Counted from the first letter of the stretch, positions 43,542-53,075 are shown. The stretch: 64,000 bases of DNA from Winogradskyella sp046545555 (GCF_046545555.1 NZ_JBHZTH010000001.1:1922001-1986000), one strand, 5' to 3'. Numbers and translations: made by a program. The notes: generated from the sequence alone by a model not told the origin.

Positions 43542-43928
43542 ATGGGAATTTTTAATAAAATATTTAGTGGTTCATCAGAACCAAAAGAAGAGAAAGTACT
43601 TCCTTGGATTGCTCTAATTTCAGTGGATCAACTTAATGTAATTGCAGAAAAATCTAAAGCTAAAACACAACTAATTTTTAAGCATTCTACACGCTGTGGA
43701 ATTAGTCGAATGGTGATGAATCAGTTTGTTTCAGCTTATGATGTTGATGGTAATGCAGATTTGTATTATTTAGATCTGCTAAATTACAGAGATGTTTCTA
43801 ATGAAGTGGGTTATAAATTTCAAGTGATGCACCAATCACCACAATTATTAGTATTGAGAAATGGAGTAGTGGTTGCGCATGCCTCTCATGGTGCTATTAA
43901 TGAGATGGATTTGCTTAAGTTTGTGTGA
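43542..43928 (+). CDS. ytxJ: Bacillithiol system protein YtxJ
   Basis: A 128-residue thioredoxin-fold protein. The family signature is IFKHSTRCGISRMVMNQF, with a single redox cysteine in STRCGIS, followed by LYYLDLLNYRDVSNEVGYKF and the cis-Pro region HQSPQLLVLRNG. In Firmicutes and many flavobacteria YtxJ is a monothiol protein that removes bacillithiol from mixed disulfides, so the organism should make bacillithiol. The methyltransferase gene follows 16 bases later on the same strand. Confidence 0.92.
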   Translation: MGIFNKIFSGSSEPKEEKVLPWIALISVDQLNVIAEKSKAKTQLIFKHSTRCGISRMVMNQFVSAYDVDGNADLYYLDLLNYRDVSNEVGYKFQVMHQSPQLLVLRNGVVVAHASHGAINEMDLLKFV

Positions 43929-43944
43929 TGAGAAGTAATCATCC

Positions 43945-44862
43945 ATGAAAAAAATAAAGAATAAAGTAAAATCTTTAGTTAATAAACTACCGTACGTAAG
44001 AGTTTTATATAACGAGAATAAAAACTTAAAAAAGAATTCTTGCTATTTTCCTGGCCATTTTTATTCACCAATAGTTTCTATTGAAGACATAAAACAAAGA
44101 GAAGCAGTAATTTGGGAAAATAAAACTGTTGATGGAATTGTAGGTATTGATTTAAATACAGATAAACAACTGTCTTTAGTAGAGAGCTACAAGGCCTTTT
44201 ACGACGAATTACCTTTTGAAGCTAGCAAAAAAGAAGGTGTTCGTTATTATTTTGAAAATCCCCATTATTCATATACCGACGCCATATTCTTATATTCTAC
44301 GATAAGACATTTTAAGCCAAAGCAAATTATCGAAGTAGGATCTGGTTTTACGTCTGCATTGATGTTAGATACCAATGAATTATTTTTTTCTAACTCCATA
44401 AAATTAACCTTTATTGAACCCTATACAAAACGTCTTAAGTCACTATTACGAGAAGGTGATGCATCTGCAGTAACTATTATAGAAAAAAAAGTACAAGATG
44501 TGCCTAAGGAAAAATTCTTAGAGCTAAATGCTGGTGATGTTCTATTTATAGATAGTACGCATGTTGTAAAGACGGGTAGTGATGTTAGTTATTTGTTTTT
44601 AGAGATATTACCTATTTTAAAATCTGGGGTTTTAATCCATATTCATGATGTGTTTTATCCTTTTGAATATCCTAAAGAATGGGTTTATATGGGTAGAAAC
44701 TGGAATGAAGATTATTTTTTGAAGGCATTTTTATTACATAATAAAGACTTTGAGATTTTACTGTTTTCACACTATCTCGATTTGCATCACAATGCCATAT
44801 TTAAAGATATGCCTTTATGTTATAAAAATACTGGTGGTAATATCTGGTTGCGTAAAATGTAA
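43945..44862 (+). CDS. Class I SAM-dependent methyltransferase-like protein
   Basis: A 305-residue protein whose middle resembles the class I SAM-methyltransferase fold: IIEVGSGFTSALMLDTNE (residues about 132-149), then TFIEPYTKRLKSLL with an acidic residue for the ribose, and GDVLFIDSTHVVKTGSDV, as in Methyltransf_24 members. The N-terminal 100 residues are basic and variable. Substrate unknown; sugars or small metabolites are typical for this group. It follows ytxJ closely, but the link may be chance. A bidirectional terminator separates it from the convergent lipoprotein gene. Confidence 0.7.
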   Translation: MKKIKNKVKSLVNKLPYVRVLYNENKNLKKNSCYFPGHFYSPIVSIEDIKQREAVIWENKTVDGIVGIDLNTDKQLSLVESYKAFYDELPFEASKKEGVRYYFENPHYSYTDAIFLYSTIRHFKPKQIIEVGSGFTSALMLDTNELFFSNSIKLTFIEPYTKRLKSLLREGDASAVTIIEKKVQDVPKEKFLELNAGDVLFIDSTHVVKTGSDVSYLFLEILPILKSGVLIHIHDVFYPFEYPKEWVYMGRNWNEDYFLKAFLLHNKDFEILLFSHYLDLHHNAIFKDMPLCYKNTGGNIWLRKM

Positions 44863-44882
44863 AACTTTTTTTAAGTTAAATA

Positions 44883-44911
44883 AAAAACCTTCCGAATTTC
44901 GGAAGGTTTTT
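44883..44911. terminator. Bidirectional rho-independent terminator
   Basis: CCTTCCGA pairs with TCGGAAGG around a three-base loop, extended by A and T runs (AAAAA and TTTTT) on either side. It lies between the methyltransferase gene and the convergent lipoprotein gene. Confidence 0.85.
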
Positions 44912-44914
44912 CTA

Positions 44915-46099
44915 TTAATTCAAAGTATAAGAATTCATTATTTGTTTTAATTGCTGTTTTATATCTTCCCCAGAATCATAGATCATTTGTTCTTCAGTAG
45001 GGAAGGGTACAGCTCTTCTGTCTAAAAAAGGTAGTAAATCGTTTGCTAAGGCTCTACGATCACCTCTTGCGTTGGCGTAAATATGTTCAAAAACAAATTG
45101 ACTACTAACAGGGAATGCATCAGCTAATTGTTTTGTATTTAGGTTATGGTACTCTACGTTACCAGTGACTTGTACAGTTTTAAATTGCCTGAATTCGTAA
45201 AATTCGCAACGTACTGTTTTAAGATTATCAATTTCAATAGTATTCCCAAGACTATCTTTTACCTGGTTACCACTATCGTCTAATAATAATCTTTTGCCAT
45301 CTTTTATTTGCTTTTCTTTTATAAGCTGACGCTCTTTAACTTGCTCTGGAGATGTATTTATCTGTCTTAAATTAACGCGCATGTTGTAATCATAATTAAT
45401 ATTACTATCTAATGCGTTATGATAAACTGTCCATAAATTATTAATACCGTAAGTACTAAAATTTAATAAATCATTTTCTAAACGTTCTGGAATTACTTTT
45501 TCGGTGTCATTGATCATTTCTACTAATACAAAATCTGTACCTTTTATATGCGCTTCTTCTAGCAACACACGGACATCTCTATAGTTAGGATTGATATCCT
45601 CTATATCTCTAAATTGATTATAAGCAAACCTGTAATCTTGTTTAGTATTATTTTTTTGATTTAAAATCGCAATAGCATTAGCATAAAGATGCGCTGATGC
45701 TTTTTCTTTTGAGGTGATAATTCCATTCGAATAGTCTTCAATTGGAATTGATATTTTTTGACCATCAACATATAATGGTAAAAGCGGTTTTACACGCTCT
45801 TGTCTATTCTCTAGCGTCATATAAAGATCATATACTTTAATATGATTTTCAGGGTTATTATCCTTATTTAAATAGTTGATGCTTTCTTTGTCTCGCTGAA
45901 TGGCTTTAGTATATGCCTCTTGAAGCATAACAATATAATCAGCTTTACGTTTCTTATTTTTATTAGTACGTAATTTACTTATAGCAGTAGTAATAGCTTG
46001 GTCGTAGTTACCAGTGCTTACAGATCTTTCAATTTGTTTACTTGTGCTACAAGAAATGATTAGCGCTATGACTAATATGGAAAGTAGAAGTTTTTTCAT
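44915..46099 (-). CDS. Lipoprotein of unknown function (paralogue 2)
   Basis: A 394-residue protein with a lipoprotein leader (MKKLLLSILVIALIISCST, Cys at residue 17). The N-terminal 100 residues form helical TPR-like repeats (SVSTGNYDQAITTAISKLRTN), and the rest contains charged beta-rich segments ending in GEDIKQQLKQIMNSY. It is a close paralogue of the upstream gene at 46320: both have the GNYDQAI opening, a conserved region with RGDRRAL and FVFEHI/FIFENV, and the C-terminal GEDxK-xLKxIxxSY. Function unknown. It runs into a bidirectional terminator. Confidence 0.72.
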   Translation of the reverse strand: MKKLLLSILVIALIISCSTSKQIERSVSTGNYDQAITTAISKLRTNKNKKRKADYIVMLQEAYTKAIQRDKESINYLNKDNNPENHIKVYDLYMTLENRQERVKPLLPLYVDGQKISIPIEDYSNGIITSKEKASAHLYANAIAILNQKNNTKQDYRFAYNQFRDIEDINPNYRDVRVLLEEAHIKGTDFVLVEMINDTEKVIPERLENDLLNFSTYGINNLWTVYHNALDSNINYDYNMRVNLRQINTSPEQVKERQLIKEKQIKDGKRLLLDDSGNQVKDSLGNTIEIDNLKTVRCEFYEFRQFKTVQVTGNVEYHNLNTKQLADAFPVSSQFVFEHIYANARGDRRALANDLLPFLDRRAVPFPTEEQMIYDSGEDIKQQLKQIMNSYTLN

Positions 46100-46270
46100 A
46101 GGTTAATAGTTTTGTTAGATTTGGGTTTCAAAACAATTAGGTGATAAAACTACGGATAATATAGATGAAATACTAATAAACACGACGAAATACATTAATC
46201 TTTAAGAGTTATACAAGAATACTCTTGTTTATAGGTGATTAAGATGCAGGTAGTATGAGCATATGCGCAT

Positions 46271-46316
46271 AAAAAACCTCTCAATTTAAATATCTTTTAA
46301 AATTGAGAGGTTTTAA
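46271..46316 (-). terminator. Terminator after paralogue 1
   Basis: On the minus strand, CCTCTCAATTT (11 bases) pairs with AAATTGAGAGG and is followed by a T run past base 46276. It lies directly after the stop of the 46320 gene. Confidence 0.8.
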
Positions 46317-46319
46317 TTA

Positions 46320-47501
46320 CTAACTATTAAGTTTATAGGATTTCAAAATACTTTTAAGTTTTAGTTTCAGGTCTTCTCCTGTATCATACACCATTTGTGT
46401 ATCAGAAGGAAATCTTACTTGATGTTGTCTTAATAGGTCTTTGTCATCTCTATTTAAAGCTCGTCTATCTCCTCTAAACCTACCAAATACGTTTTCGAAT
46501 ATAAAACCACTATCTATAGTAAAGTTATCTATAATCTGATTTTGTTTAAGGTTTTTGTAAACCACATCTGCAATAACTTGCGCGGATTTAGTTTGTAGTA
46601 CTTCAACAAATCGTGCTCTTACATTAATAATTTTATCAACTTTAATATCGTTACCCAAACTATCTTTAGCAACGTTACCATCTGCATCTAATGCATATTC
46701 CCAGCCGTCTACAATTTGTCTTTCTCTAAGTAATTGGCGTTCGTTAATACGCTCTGGCGAAATATTGATTCTTTTTAATTGTAATTCCATAGAGAAATCA
46801 TAATCTAATGAATCGTCTGCAACTGCATGATAGGTTGTCCAGAATTGATTAATACCATAGGTATTAAAATCCAGTAATTCTACTTCTAGCTGCTGTGGTA
46901 ATAATTGATGTGTTTCGTTCTTTACAGAAACATGCACATAATCCATACCTGCTATATGAGATTCTTGCATTAAAGCATTTACATCTTCAAAACCAGGATT
47001 AATAATATTTATATAATCAAATAACCTATAAGCTTCTCTTGCACTTAATTTGTCTTCAGTGTCTAAAAGGTCAATACCTTTATCAATTAAATAATTTGAT
47101 GTTTTATATCTATAATCGACCAAAGCATCGCTATAATCATTAAATGAAAATTGAATATTTCTACCATCAATACTTAAAGGCATAATACGTTTTATTGCAT
47201 TTTGTCTAGCTTCTAAATCTGCATAGCTTTCGTAAATAGTTTTGAAAAATTCTGAATTACCATCTTTCTTTAAATGGTTAATACGCGCTAAATCTTCTTC
47301 TAAAACTTTATGATAGGCATCTGTGAGCATTACAACATAAGCATGCTTGCGCTTTTTGTCTTTGTTGTTCTCTAGCTTTCTTAAAGCTTCTGAAATAGCC
47401 TGATCATAGTTGCCATGGCTGATAGCTTGTTCAATTTGTTTTTTGGCACTACAAGATACGAGTACCGAAACAAGGACTGATAATAGTAAAAATCGTTTCA
47501 T
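46320..47501 (-). CDS. Lipoprotein of unknown function (paralogue 1)
   Basis: A 393-residue protein with a lipoprotein leader (MKRFLLLSVLVSVLVSCSA, Cys at residue 17) and TPR-like N-terminus (AISHGNYDQAISEALRKLEN). The rest is made of beta-strands, with the RGDRRALNRDDKDLL region and the C-terminal GEDLKLKLKSILKSY. It is a tandem paralogue of the gene at 44915, which lies downstream on the same strand; each gene has its own promoter gap and terminator. No function is known. The pair suggests an outer-membrane or periplasmic scaffold with duplicated duty. Confidence 0.72.
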   Translation of the reverse strand: MKRFLLLSVLVSVLVSCSAKKQIEQAISHGNYDQAISEALRKLENNKDKKRKHAYVVMLTDAYHKVLEEDLARINHLKKDGNSEFFKTIYESYADLEARQNAIKRIMPLSIDGRNIQFSFNDYSDALVDYRYKTSNYLIDKGIDLLDTEDKLSAREAYRLFDYINIINPGFEDVNALMQESHIAGMDYVHVSVKNETHQLLPQQLEVELLDFNTYGINQFWTTYHAVADDSLDYDFSMELQLKRINISPERINERQLLRERQIVDGWEYALDADGNVAKDSLGNDIKVDKIINVRARFVEVLQTKSAQVIADVVYKNLKQNQIIDNFTIDSGFIFENVFGRFRGDRRALNRDDKDLLRQHQVRFPSDTQMVYDTGEDLKLKLKSILKSYKLNS

Positions 47502-47607
47502 AATCTTGTGTATAAAGGGTTATACCAAGTATAAAATCAATCACTATGCCAAAAAAAGTAAAGCGCTAATAATAAGCGCTTTATAAGTATAGTAATATGT
47601 TTTTAGT

Positions 47608-48900
47608 CTATTTTGACTTCTTAGGGTTAAAAACTGGTAATAATTGCGTTTTTAGTTGTCCAAACCCAATACGAACATCATTATTTTCGCAATAGCCTCG
47701 CATTACAACAGTATCGTAATCATTAATAAATTTACGTTCTGTACCATCTTTTAATGTTAATGGTTTTGTGCCTTTCCAGGTTAGCTCTAACATTGAGCCA
47801 TAAGAATCTTCGGTAGGACCAGAAATGGTTCCGCTACCCATCATATCACCAGAATTAACAGGACACCCGTTAATGGTGTGATGGGCTAATTGCTGAGACA
47901 TATTCCAATACATGTGTTTAAAGTTTGTTTTACAGATTGTGGTTTCTTTTCCTCCTTTAGGAATTATACCTGCTTCTAAATGAATATCAAAGCTATGCTT
48001 TCCTTTTGTCTGTAAATATTCTAGTGGTTTTGGATTTTGTTTCGGACTCTCAACTCTAAAAGGTTCTAAAGCATCGAGTGTTACAATCCATGGTGACATT
48101 GATGAGGCAAAGTTTTTGCCCAAGAACGGTCCTAGAGGAACATATTCCCATTTTTGAATATCTCTAGCCGACCAATCATTAAAAACAACTAAACCAAAAA
48201 TATATTCTTCGGCTTCTGCAACAGGAATTGGTTCGCCTAAATCATTTGCATCTGTTGTTATAAAAGCCATTTCTAGTTCAAAATCCACTAATTTACTTGG
48301 TCCAAAGACAGGCTTATCTGCATCTGCTGGCATGGTTTGTCCTTGTGGTCTATGTATAGGAATATGTGTTGTAATTATAGAAGAACTACGACCATGATAG
48401 CCTACAGGCATATGCAGCCAATTAGGTAGTAGTGCATTATCTGGATCTCTAAACATAGCGCCAACATTAGTAGCATGTTCTTTACTCGAATAAAAATCTG
48501 TATAATCACCAACAAGCACTGGCATTTGCATTTCTATCTCGTCGAGTCTAAAGCAAATCGTTTCTTTATCTTTAGTATTATTTTTTAAGGTATCGTTTTC
48601 TGCATCAAAAATTTCAGCAACTCTATTTCTTACTGCTCTCCATGTTTTTCTTCCATCAGCAATAAAATCATTTAATGAATCTTGAAGAAAAATATCATCC
48701 GTAAGTGGAATGCCTTCAAAATAACCTAATTGATGTAACGCCCCTAAGTCAATAGCCGTATCACCTATTCGTGTTCCGATAGTAATAATATCTTCTCGAG
48801 TTAAAAAAACTCCAAAAGGAATATTCTGAATAGGAAAATCCGAATATTTATTAACGTATAACCAAGAGGTTCTATTTGGATTATTGGCGGATAGTGGCAT
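47608..48900 (-). CDS. Fumarylacetoacetase
   Basis: A 430-residue hydrolase that splits fumarylacetoacetate in the last step of tyrosine degradation. The metal and active-site segments are visible in order: GDYTDFYSSKEHATNVGAMF, LPVGYHGRSSSI split over the family's usual position (MPVGYHGRSSS), PSKLVDFELEMAF, and NDWSARDIQKWEYVPLGPFL with GKNFASSMSPWI. The length is normal for the two-domain eukaryote-like enzyme. It lies divergent to glyA with a 111-base gap. Confidence 0.95.
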   Translation of the reverse strand: MPLSANNPNRTSWLYVNKYSDFPIQNIPFGVFLTREDIITIGTRIGDTAIDLGALHQLGYFEGIPLTDDIFLQDSLNDFIADGRKTWRAVRNRVAEIFDAENDTLKNNTKDKETICFRLDEIEMQMPVLVGDYTDFYSSKEHATNVGAMFRDPDNALLPNWLHMPVGYHGRSSSIITTHIPIHRPQGQTMPADADKPVFGPSKLVDFELEMAFITTDANDLGEPIPVAEAEEYIFGLVVFNDWSARDIQKWEYVPLGPFLGKNFASSMSPWIVTLDALEPFRVESPKQNPKPLEYLQTKGKHSFDIHLEAGIIPKGGKETTICKTNFKHMYWNMSQQLAHHTINGCPVNSGDMMGSGTISGPTEDSYGSMLELTWKGTKPLTLKDGTERKFINDYDTVVMRGYCENNDVRIGFGQLKTQLLPVFNPKKSK

Positions 48901-48952
48901 ATTGTAATTGTTGATTAAATGTTCATTAATTTCTACTCAAACCTAAGGAATT

Positions 48953-48986
48953 TTTGATATTAAAACTAATGTATTCACTATTTTTG
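48953..48986 (+). promoter_or_regulatory. glyA promoter
   Basis: TTTG at 48953-48956 and TATTTTTG at 48979-48986 are spaced by 22 bases, within the range known for flavobacterial promoters. The box is 25 bases before the glyA ATG, giving a leader of about 19 bases. Confidence 0.65.
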
Positions 48987-49011
48987 TATCGATTTAACAA
49001 AGACTTTATAT

Positions 49012-50286
49012 ATGCAACGCGACGAACAAATTTTTGAATTAATACAAGCAGAAAAAGAACGCCAACTAGATGGCATAGAGCTTATTGCCTCTGAGAATTT
49101 TGTAAGCGACCAAGTAATGGAAGCTACAGGTTCTGTATTGACGAATAAATACGCTGAAGGTTATCCTGGTAAGCGTTATTATGGTGGTTGTGAGGTTGTT
49201 GACGAAGTCGAAAACATTGCAATTGAACGTGCAAAGACATTATTTGGAGCTGCATATGCTAACGTGCAACCGCACTCTGGAAGCCAGGCAAACACAGCCG
49301 TTTTTCATGCATGTATAAAGCCGGGAGATACTATTCTTGGTTTTGATTTATCGCATGGTGGTCATTTAACACATGGCTCTCCAGTTAATTTTTCTGGCCG
49401 ATTATATAATCCAACATTTTATGGGGTTAAGAAAGATACAGGACTTATCGATTACGATATGCTAAGTGATGTAGCACAAAAAGAAAAGCCAAAATTAATT
49501 ATTGCTGGTGCTTCTGCTTACTCTCGCGATATGGATTTTGAAAAATTTAGAGAAGTTGCAGATAGTGTTGGTGCTATTTTATTAGCTGATATATCGCATC
49601 CATCTGGCTTAATCGCTAAGGGAATTCTAAGCGATCCTATGCCACATTGCCATGTTGTTACGACAACAACACATAAAACATTAAGAGGCCCAAGAGGTGG
49701 TATGATTATGATGGGAGCGAATATAGACAATCCATTTGGTCTTACTTTTAAAAGCGGAAAATTACGTAAAATGTCTGGCCTTTTAGATTCTGGGGTTTTT
49801 CCTGGTAATCAAGGTGGTCCTTTAGAGCATGTTATTGCTGCTAAGGCTATTGCTTTTGGTGAATGCTTAACAGATGAGTTTATGCACTATATGTTACAAG
49901 TAAAACATAATGCAGATGCTATGGCTAAAGCTTTTGTAGCTAAAGATTATAACTTAATTTCTGGTGGAACCGATAATCATATGATGCTTATAGATTTAAG
50001 AAATAAAAGTATTACAGGTAAGGACGCAGAAAATGCTTTAGTAAAAGCTGATATTACTGTAAATAAGAATATGGTGCCGTTTGATACAGAATCTCCTTTT
50101 GTAACTTCTGGTATTAGAGTTGGTACACCAGCAATTACCACAAGAGGCTTAAAAGAAACAGATATGTCTTATGTTGTAGATTTAATTGACGAGGTTATTA
50201 CTAATTACGAAAATGAAACGGTATTAGAAGGTGTTGCTAAAAAGGTGAATGAGTTAATGGGAGGTAGAGCATTATTTAATGCATAA
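49012..50286 (+). CDS. glyA: Serine hydroxymethyltransferase
   Basis: A 424-residue PLP enzyme that converts serine and tetrahydrofolate to glycine and methylenetetrahydrofolate. The family segments are GIELIASENFVSDQVMEATG, NKYAEGYPGKRYYGGCEVVD, NVQPHSGSQANTAVF, the PLP lysine K222 in TTTTHKTLRGPRGGMI, and GVFPGNQGGPLEHVIAAKAI. It has its own promoter (see 48953-48986) and ends in a strong terminator. Confidence 0.97.
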   Translation: MQRDEQIFELIQAEKERQLDGIELIASENFVSDQVMEATGSVLTNKYAEGYPGKRYYGGCEVVDEVENIAIERAKTLFGAAYANVQPHSGSQANTAVFHACIKPGDTILGFDLSHGGHLTHGSPVNFSGRLYNPTFYGVKKDTGLIDYDMLSDVAQKEKPKLIIAGASAYSRDMDFEKFREVADSVGAILLADISHPSGLIAKGILSDPMPHCHVVTTTTHKTLRGPRGGMIMMGANIDNPFGLTFKSGKLRKMSGLLDSGVFPGNQGGPLEHVIAAKAIAFGECLTDEFMHYMLQVKHNADAMAKAFVAKDYNLISGGTDNHMMLIDLRNKSITGKDAENALVKADITVNKNMVPFDTESPFVTSGIRVGTPAITTRGLKETDMSYVVDLIDEVITNYENETVLEGVAKKVNELMGGRALFNA

Positions 50287-50313
50287 AAGATACATCGTTA
50301 TATATTAATTAAT

Positions 50314-50348
50314 AGCCTTTCAATTTAGTTTGAAAGGCTTTTTTTTAT
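50314..50348 (+). terminator. Rho-independent terminator after glyA
   Basis: AGCCTTTCAA pairs perfectly with TTGAAAGGCT (ten base pairs, six-base loop), followed by a run of eight T. The minus-strand small ORF at 50325-50561 ends inside it. Confidence 0.9.
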
Positions 50349-50561
50349 TTTACGCAACCATAAAAGATTAAGCGTAATTGATACGGCTAGAATAATACCA
50401 ACAATTAGAAAGAATTCATTAGATATATTTTTAAAGCCAGATCTAAAAAATTTACTAAACGCTGAAATTAAATAGAGTAGTAAAAAAGATACATTAAAAA
50501 ATAACCAAACAGATTTAAGAATTTCTAGAATAAATTTTGAATAATTAAATCGCTTTTTCAA
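50325..50561 (-). CDS. Small two-helix membrane protein (uncertain)
   Basis: A 78-residue frame with two hydrophobic segments (SVWLFFNVSFLLLYLISAF, about residues 17-35, and FFLIVGIILAVSITLNLLW, about 50-68) and basic ends (MKKRFNYSK, KIKKSLSN). It follows the beta-helix lipoprotein gene by 14 bases on the same strand, so it could be co-transcribed. Its stop codon lies inside the glyA terminator. The composition argues for a real membrane protein, but I do not recognise a family. Confidence 0.5.
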   Translation of the reverse strand: MKKRFNYSKFILEILKSVWLFFNVSFLLLYLISAFSKFFRSGFKNISNEFFLIVGIILAVSITLNLLWLRKIKKSLSN

Positions 50562-50575
50562 ATCAAACTTCTTTA

Positions 50576-52147
50576 TTAATCATCAAAACTTACACTTTCA
50601 TAAGCACCAGAATCGGGCTCTGTTGCATTTCTAGCTGCATTTAGTAAGTCAGATCCTGCTGGTAATAATGGTAATGCGATTCCGTTAGCACCAGAGTCAG
50701 CACCAATACGCATTAAGTTTTCAAATGGGTCTTCAAATTCTGGGTCTACATTAAAGATGTTATTTTCATAAAATGTAGCATCACTAAACATGTAGTTTGT
50801 TGTGCCTTGCAGATCATCATTATCAAATCGTAAAAGACAATTTGTAAATTTATAGTTAAAAATAGGTCCTTGATCTTCTAGTAAGAATTCAGGGTTATCA
50901 TTGCCATATATGATGCAGTTAGTAAAGTTTGCTTCTACAAGGTCATTAGTAAAAACTGTATTGTTTTCGTCAACGATAAAGTCATTTAACAGTAGAGAAG
51001 GAAATTGTCTAAAACTACTATTCCAATAATTAGCAATAGTACAATGTGTAAAATTATACTTACCACCAAATGTACCAGCAAATGAGGATTGACCACAATT
51101 ATTAATCACTACATTTTCTGCGTTAATTGAGGTAGCACGACCTAAAATTCCGAAAGCACTGGCATTGTAAATTTGAGAATTTGTTATTGCTAATTTATCA
51201 TTATTTTCATCCTGATTGCCCTCTGATAAAACACCAATTGTTGCGTTTTTTATGGTTGCATAATTAATAGTATTATCCATACTATCATTAAATAACCAAA
51301 TGGTTCCCCATTGACCAGGTACGTCCGCAAATAATGGCTCTAAACGGTCACCTTCTAAAATAACTTCATTTTCTAACGCATATTGATCTGTGCTTAATTC
51401 TCCATTAATATTTAGCGTCCCACCTTGAGTTACTATAATACCAGAATCTCTGTGAAAATTAACACGAGTACCAGCTTCCATGGTTAGTGTTTGTCCATTT
51501 CCGACACCAGCATATCCATAAATAACATAAGGTTTTTCATTTGTAAATGTTAACTCATTATTTTCTAAAAAACGGCCTTGCAATGCTGTTTCATCTGGTG
51601 TGCCGTCTCCATCTACATCAAATGTTAGTGTTTCTATAATACCTGTTGTAGCATCTCTGTTGGGATAAATAAACACAGCATCTTTTACTAGAGTGACTAA
51701 ATCTACATCTTGTTGGCTGTTTCCAGAGTCAAAAAGAATACGATCTGTATATAAGAATTGAGTGTCTGAATTTGAAAGTGTTTCAATATCGATAGTTGTT
51801 TCTATGAATATAAATAGACTATCGTTTGCTAATAACTCTACATCTTCAAAAAACTTACCTTCTTGTGCGCCTTCTAAGCCAGTAGTGCCATCAACATTCA
51901 TTCTGTAAAATGAATTCACACCATTTTCTAATTGAATAGTAGGTATAACGATATCATCATCACTTCGATTATAAACTTTTAAGTTATAAGTACTAGAACC
52001 AATATTAGTAAAAACGGTGTCTAAATAAACCGTATCTCTAGCAAACTCAAGGTTTCCTGTACTTGGTGAAAATTCAAAATCGTTACGACAAGAACTCCAA
52101 AATAGTAAAATTCCGAAACAGCAAAAGAATAGTAATAATCGCTTCAT
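50576..52147 (-). CDS. Beta-helix-type surface lipoprotein
   Basis: A 523-residue lipoprotein with a leader ending in Cys20 (LLFWSSCRND). The second half has a right-handed beta-helix pattern: repeated short strands with turns, such as ITNSQIYNASAFGILGRA and INAENVVINNCGQSSFAG, and FTNCIIYG. The N-terminal part has beta-sandwich-like strands and a DVDGDGTPDETAL calcium-binding motif. It lacks a type IX tail. Such proteins often bind or process polysaccharides, but no catalytic residues are evident here and I assign no function. Confidence 0.78.
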   Translation of the reverse strand: MKRLLLFFCCFGILLFWSSCRNDFEFSPSTGNLEFARDTVYLDTVFTNIGSSTYNLKVYNRSDDDIVIPTIQLENGVNSFYRMNVDGTTGLEGAQEGKFFEDVELLANDSLFIFIETTIDIETLSNSDTQFLYTDRILFDSGNSQQDVDLVTLVKDAVFIYPNRDATTGIIETLTFDVDGDGTPDETALQGRFLENNELTFTNEKPYVIYGYAGVGNGQTLTMEAGTRVNFHRDSGIIVTQGGTLNINGELSTDQYALENEVILEGDRLEPLFADVPGQWGTIWLFNDSMDNTINYATIKNATIGVLSEGNQDENNDKLAITNSQIYNASAFGILGRATSINAENVVINNCGQSSFAGTFGGKYNFTHCTIANYWNSSFRQFPSLLLNDFIVDENNTVFTNDLVEANFTNCIIYGNDNPEFLLEDQGPIFNYKFTNCLLRFDNDDLQGTTNYMFSDATFYENNIFNVDPEFEDPFENLMRIGADSGANGIALPLLPAGSDLLNAARNATEPDSGAYESVSFDD

Positions 52148-52229
52148 AAGTGAAAATAGAATTATGGCTTAAAAATATAACTTTTGAAGTTAGGATTTAT
52201 TATGAAGTTGATGAATTATAATGATTAAC

Positions 52230-52994
52230 TCAATCTTTTATTGGCTTTTGTTCGCTATACTCATCAAGTAATTCCAGAAATAATTCACTATTAATAACAA
52301 ATTGTTCTAATAACTGCATTCGATTTTCATCCTTTAGTAACTCGGAACTTATGCCTTTAGCAGAGCAAAAATCATAATAAAGATGAATACGTTCTTTAGG
52401 AATTTTTAAATTTTCAATGGCTAGACGTCTATTAAAAAAACTACTTCTTTTAAATAAAGAATCTATTTGAGTGTAAGTTATAGCTTGGTATTGTGGTGCT
52501 TTATATTTTTTACTTTTAAAGAGTTTAGCAACTTGACCAATAAGATAAATAAAATCAACTCCATAATTTTCTCCGGCAGGCTTATATAAATGAGGGTTGC
52601 TCTTTATATCAGCTTTTATTAAATTATTTAATTCGCTATTGTATGTTTCTTCTTCAAAAACTGGTTGTTTTGGTTCGGCTTTAACTTCAACTTCGTTTAG
52701 TTCATTTACTATTTTTTTGAGTTCAAAAACGAAGGTATCATTTAAATGAAATTGCTTGACTATTTCAATTTTTGGATGATAAAATAGAGATTCAAACGAA
52801 AGGGTATCGTTAATTTGGGCCTGAATTTCAAAATTTCCTTCTTCGTCCGTTACTGTTAGACGATTTTGTGTTTTATTAATTACTTTAATATTGGTTAATG
52901 TAGATTTAGAATCGTAAACCTTTCCTTTTAATGTTTGACTATTAGTAGCAAAAGACACTAATAAAAGAAGTGAACCTAGAATATATAAACGCAT
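52230..52994 (-). CDS. Exported protein with carboxypeptidase-like regulatory domain
   Basis: A 254-residue protein with a signal peptide (about residues 1-19, ending ATNSQ), then a CarboxypepD_reg-like domain (LKGKVYDSKSTLTNIKVINK to NELNEVEVK, about residues 20-110). The C-terminal 140 residues are helical and not recognised. The domain occurs in many Bacteroidota outer-membrane proteins, but there is no barrel here, so it may be a periplasmic partner. It is transcribed with its neighbours on the minus strand, 82 bases away. Confidence 0.72.
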   Translation of the reverse strand: MRLYILGSLLLLVSFATNSQTLKGKVYDSKSTLTNIKVINKTQNRLTVTDEEGNFEIQAQINDTLSFESLFYHPKIEIVKQFHLNDTFVFELKKIVNELNEVEVKAEPKQPVFEEETYNSELNNLIKADIKSNPHLYKPAGENYGVDFIYLIGQVAKLFKSKKYKAPQYQAITYTQIDSLFKRSSFFNRRLAIENLKIPKERIHLYYDFCSAKGISSELLKDENRMQLLEQFVINSELFLELLDEYSEQKPIKD

Positions 52995-53075
52995 GCTATA
53001 TTGATTGGTGGTTAAAGAAAAACGTTTTGTCCAAGATGACCTAAAGTCTTTAATAAACTTTAACCTAATAAAATG

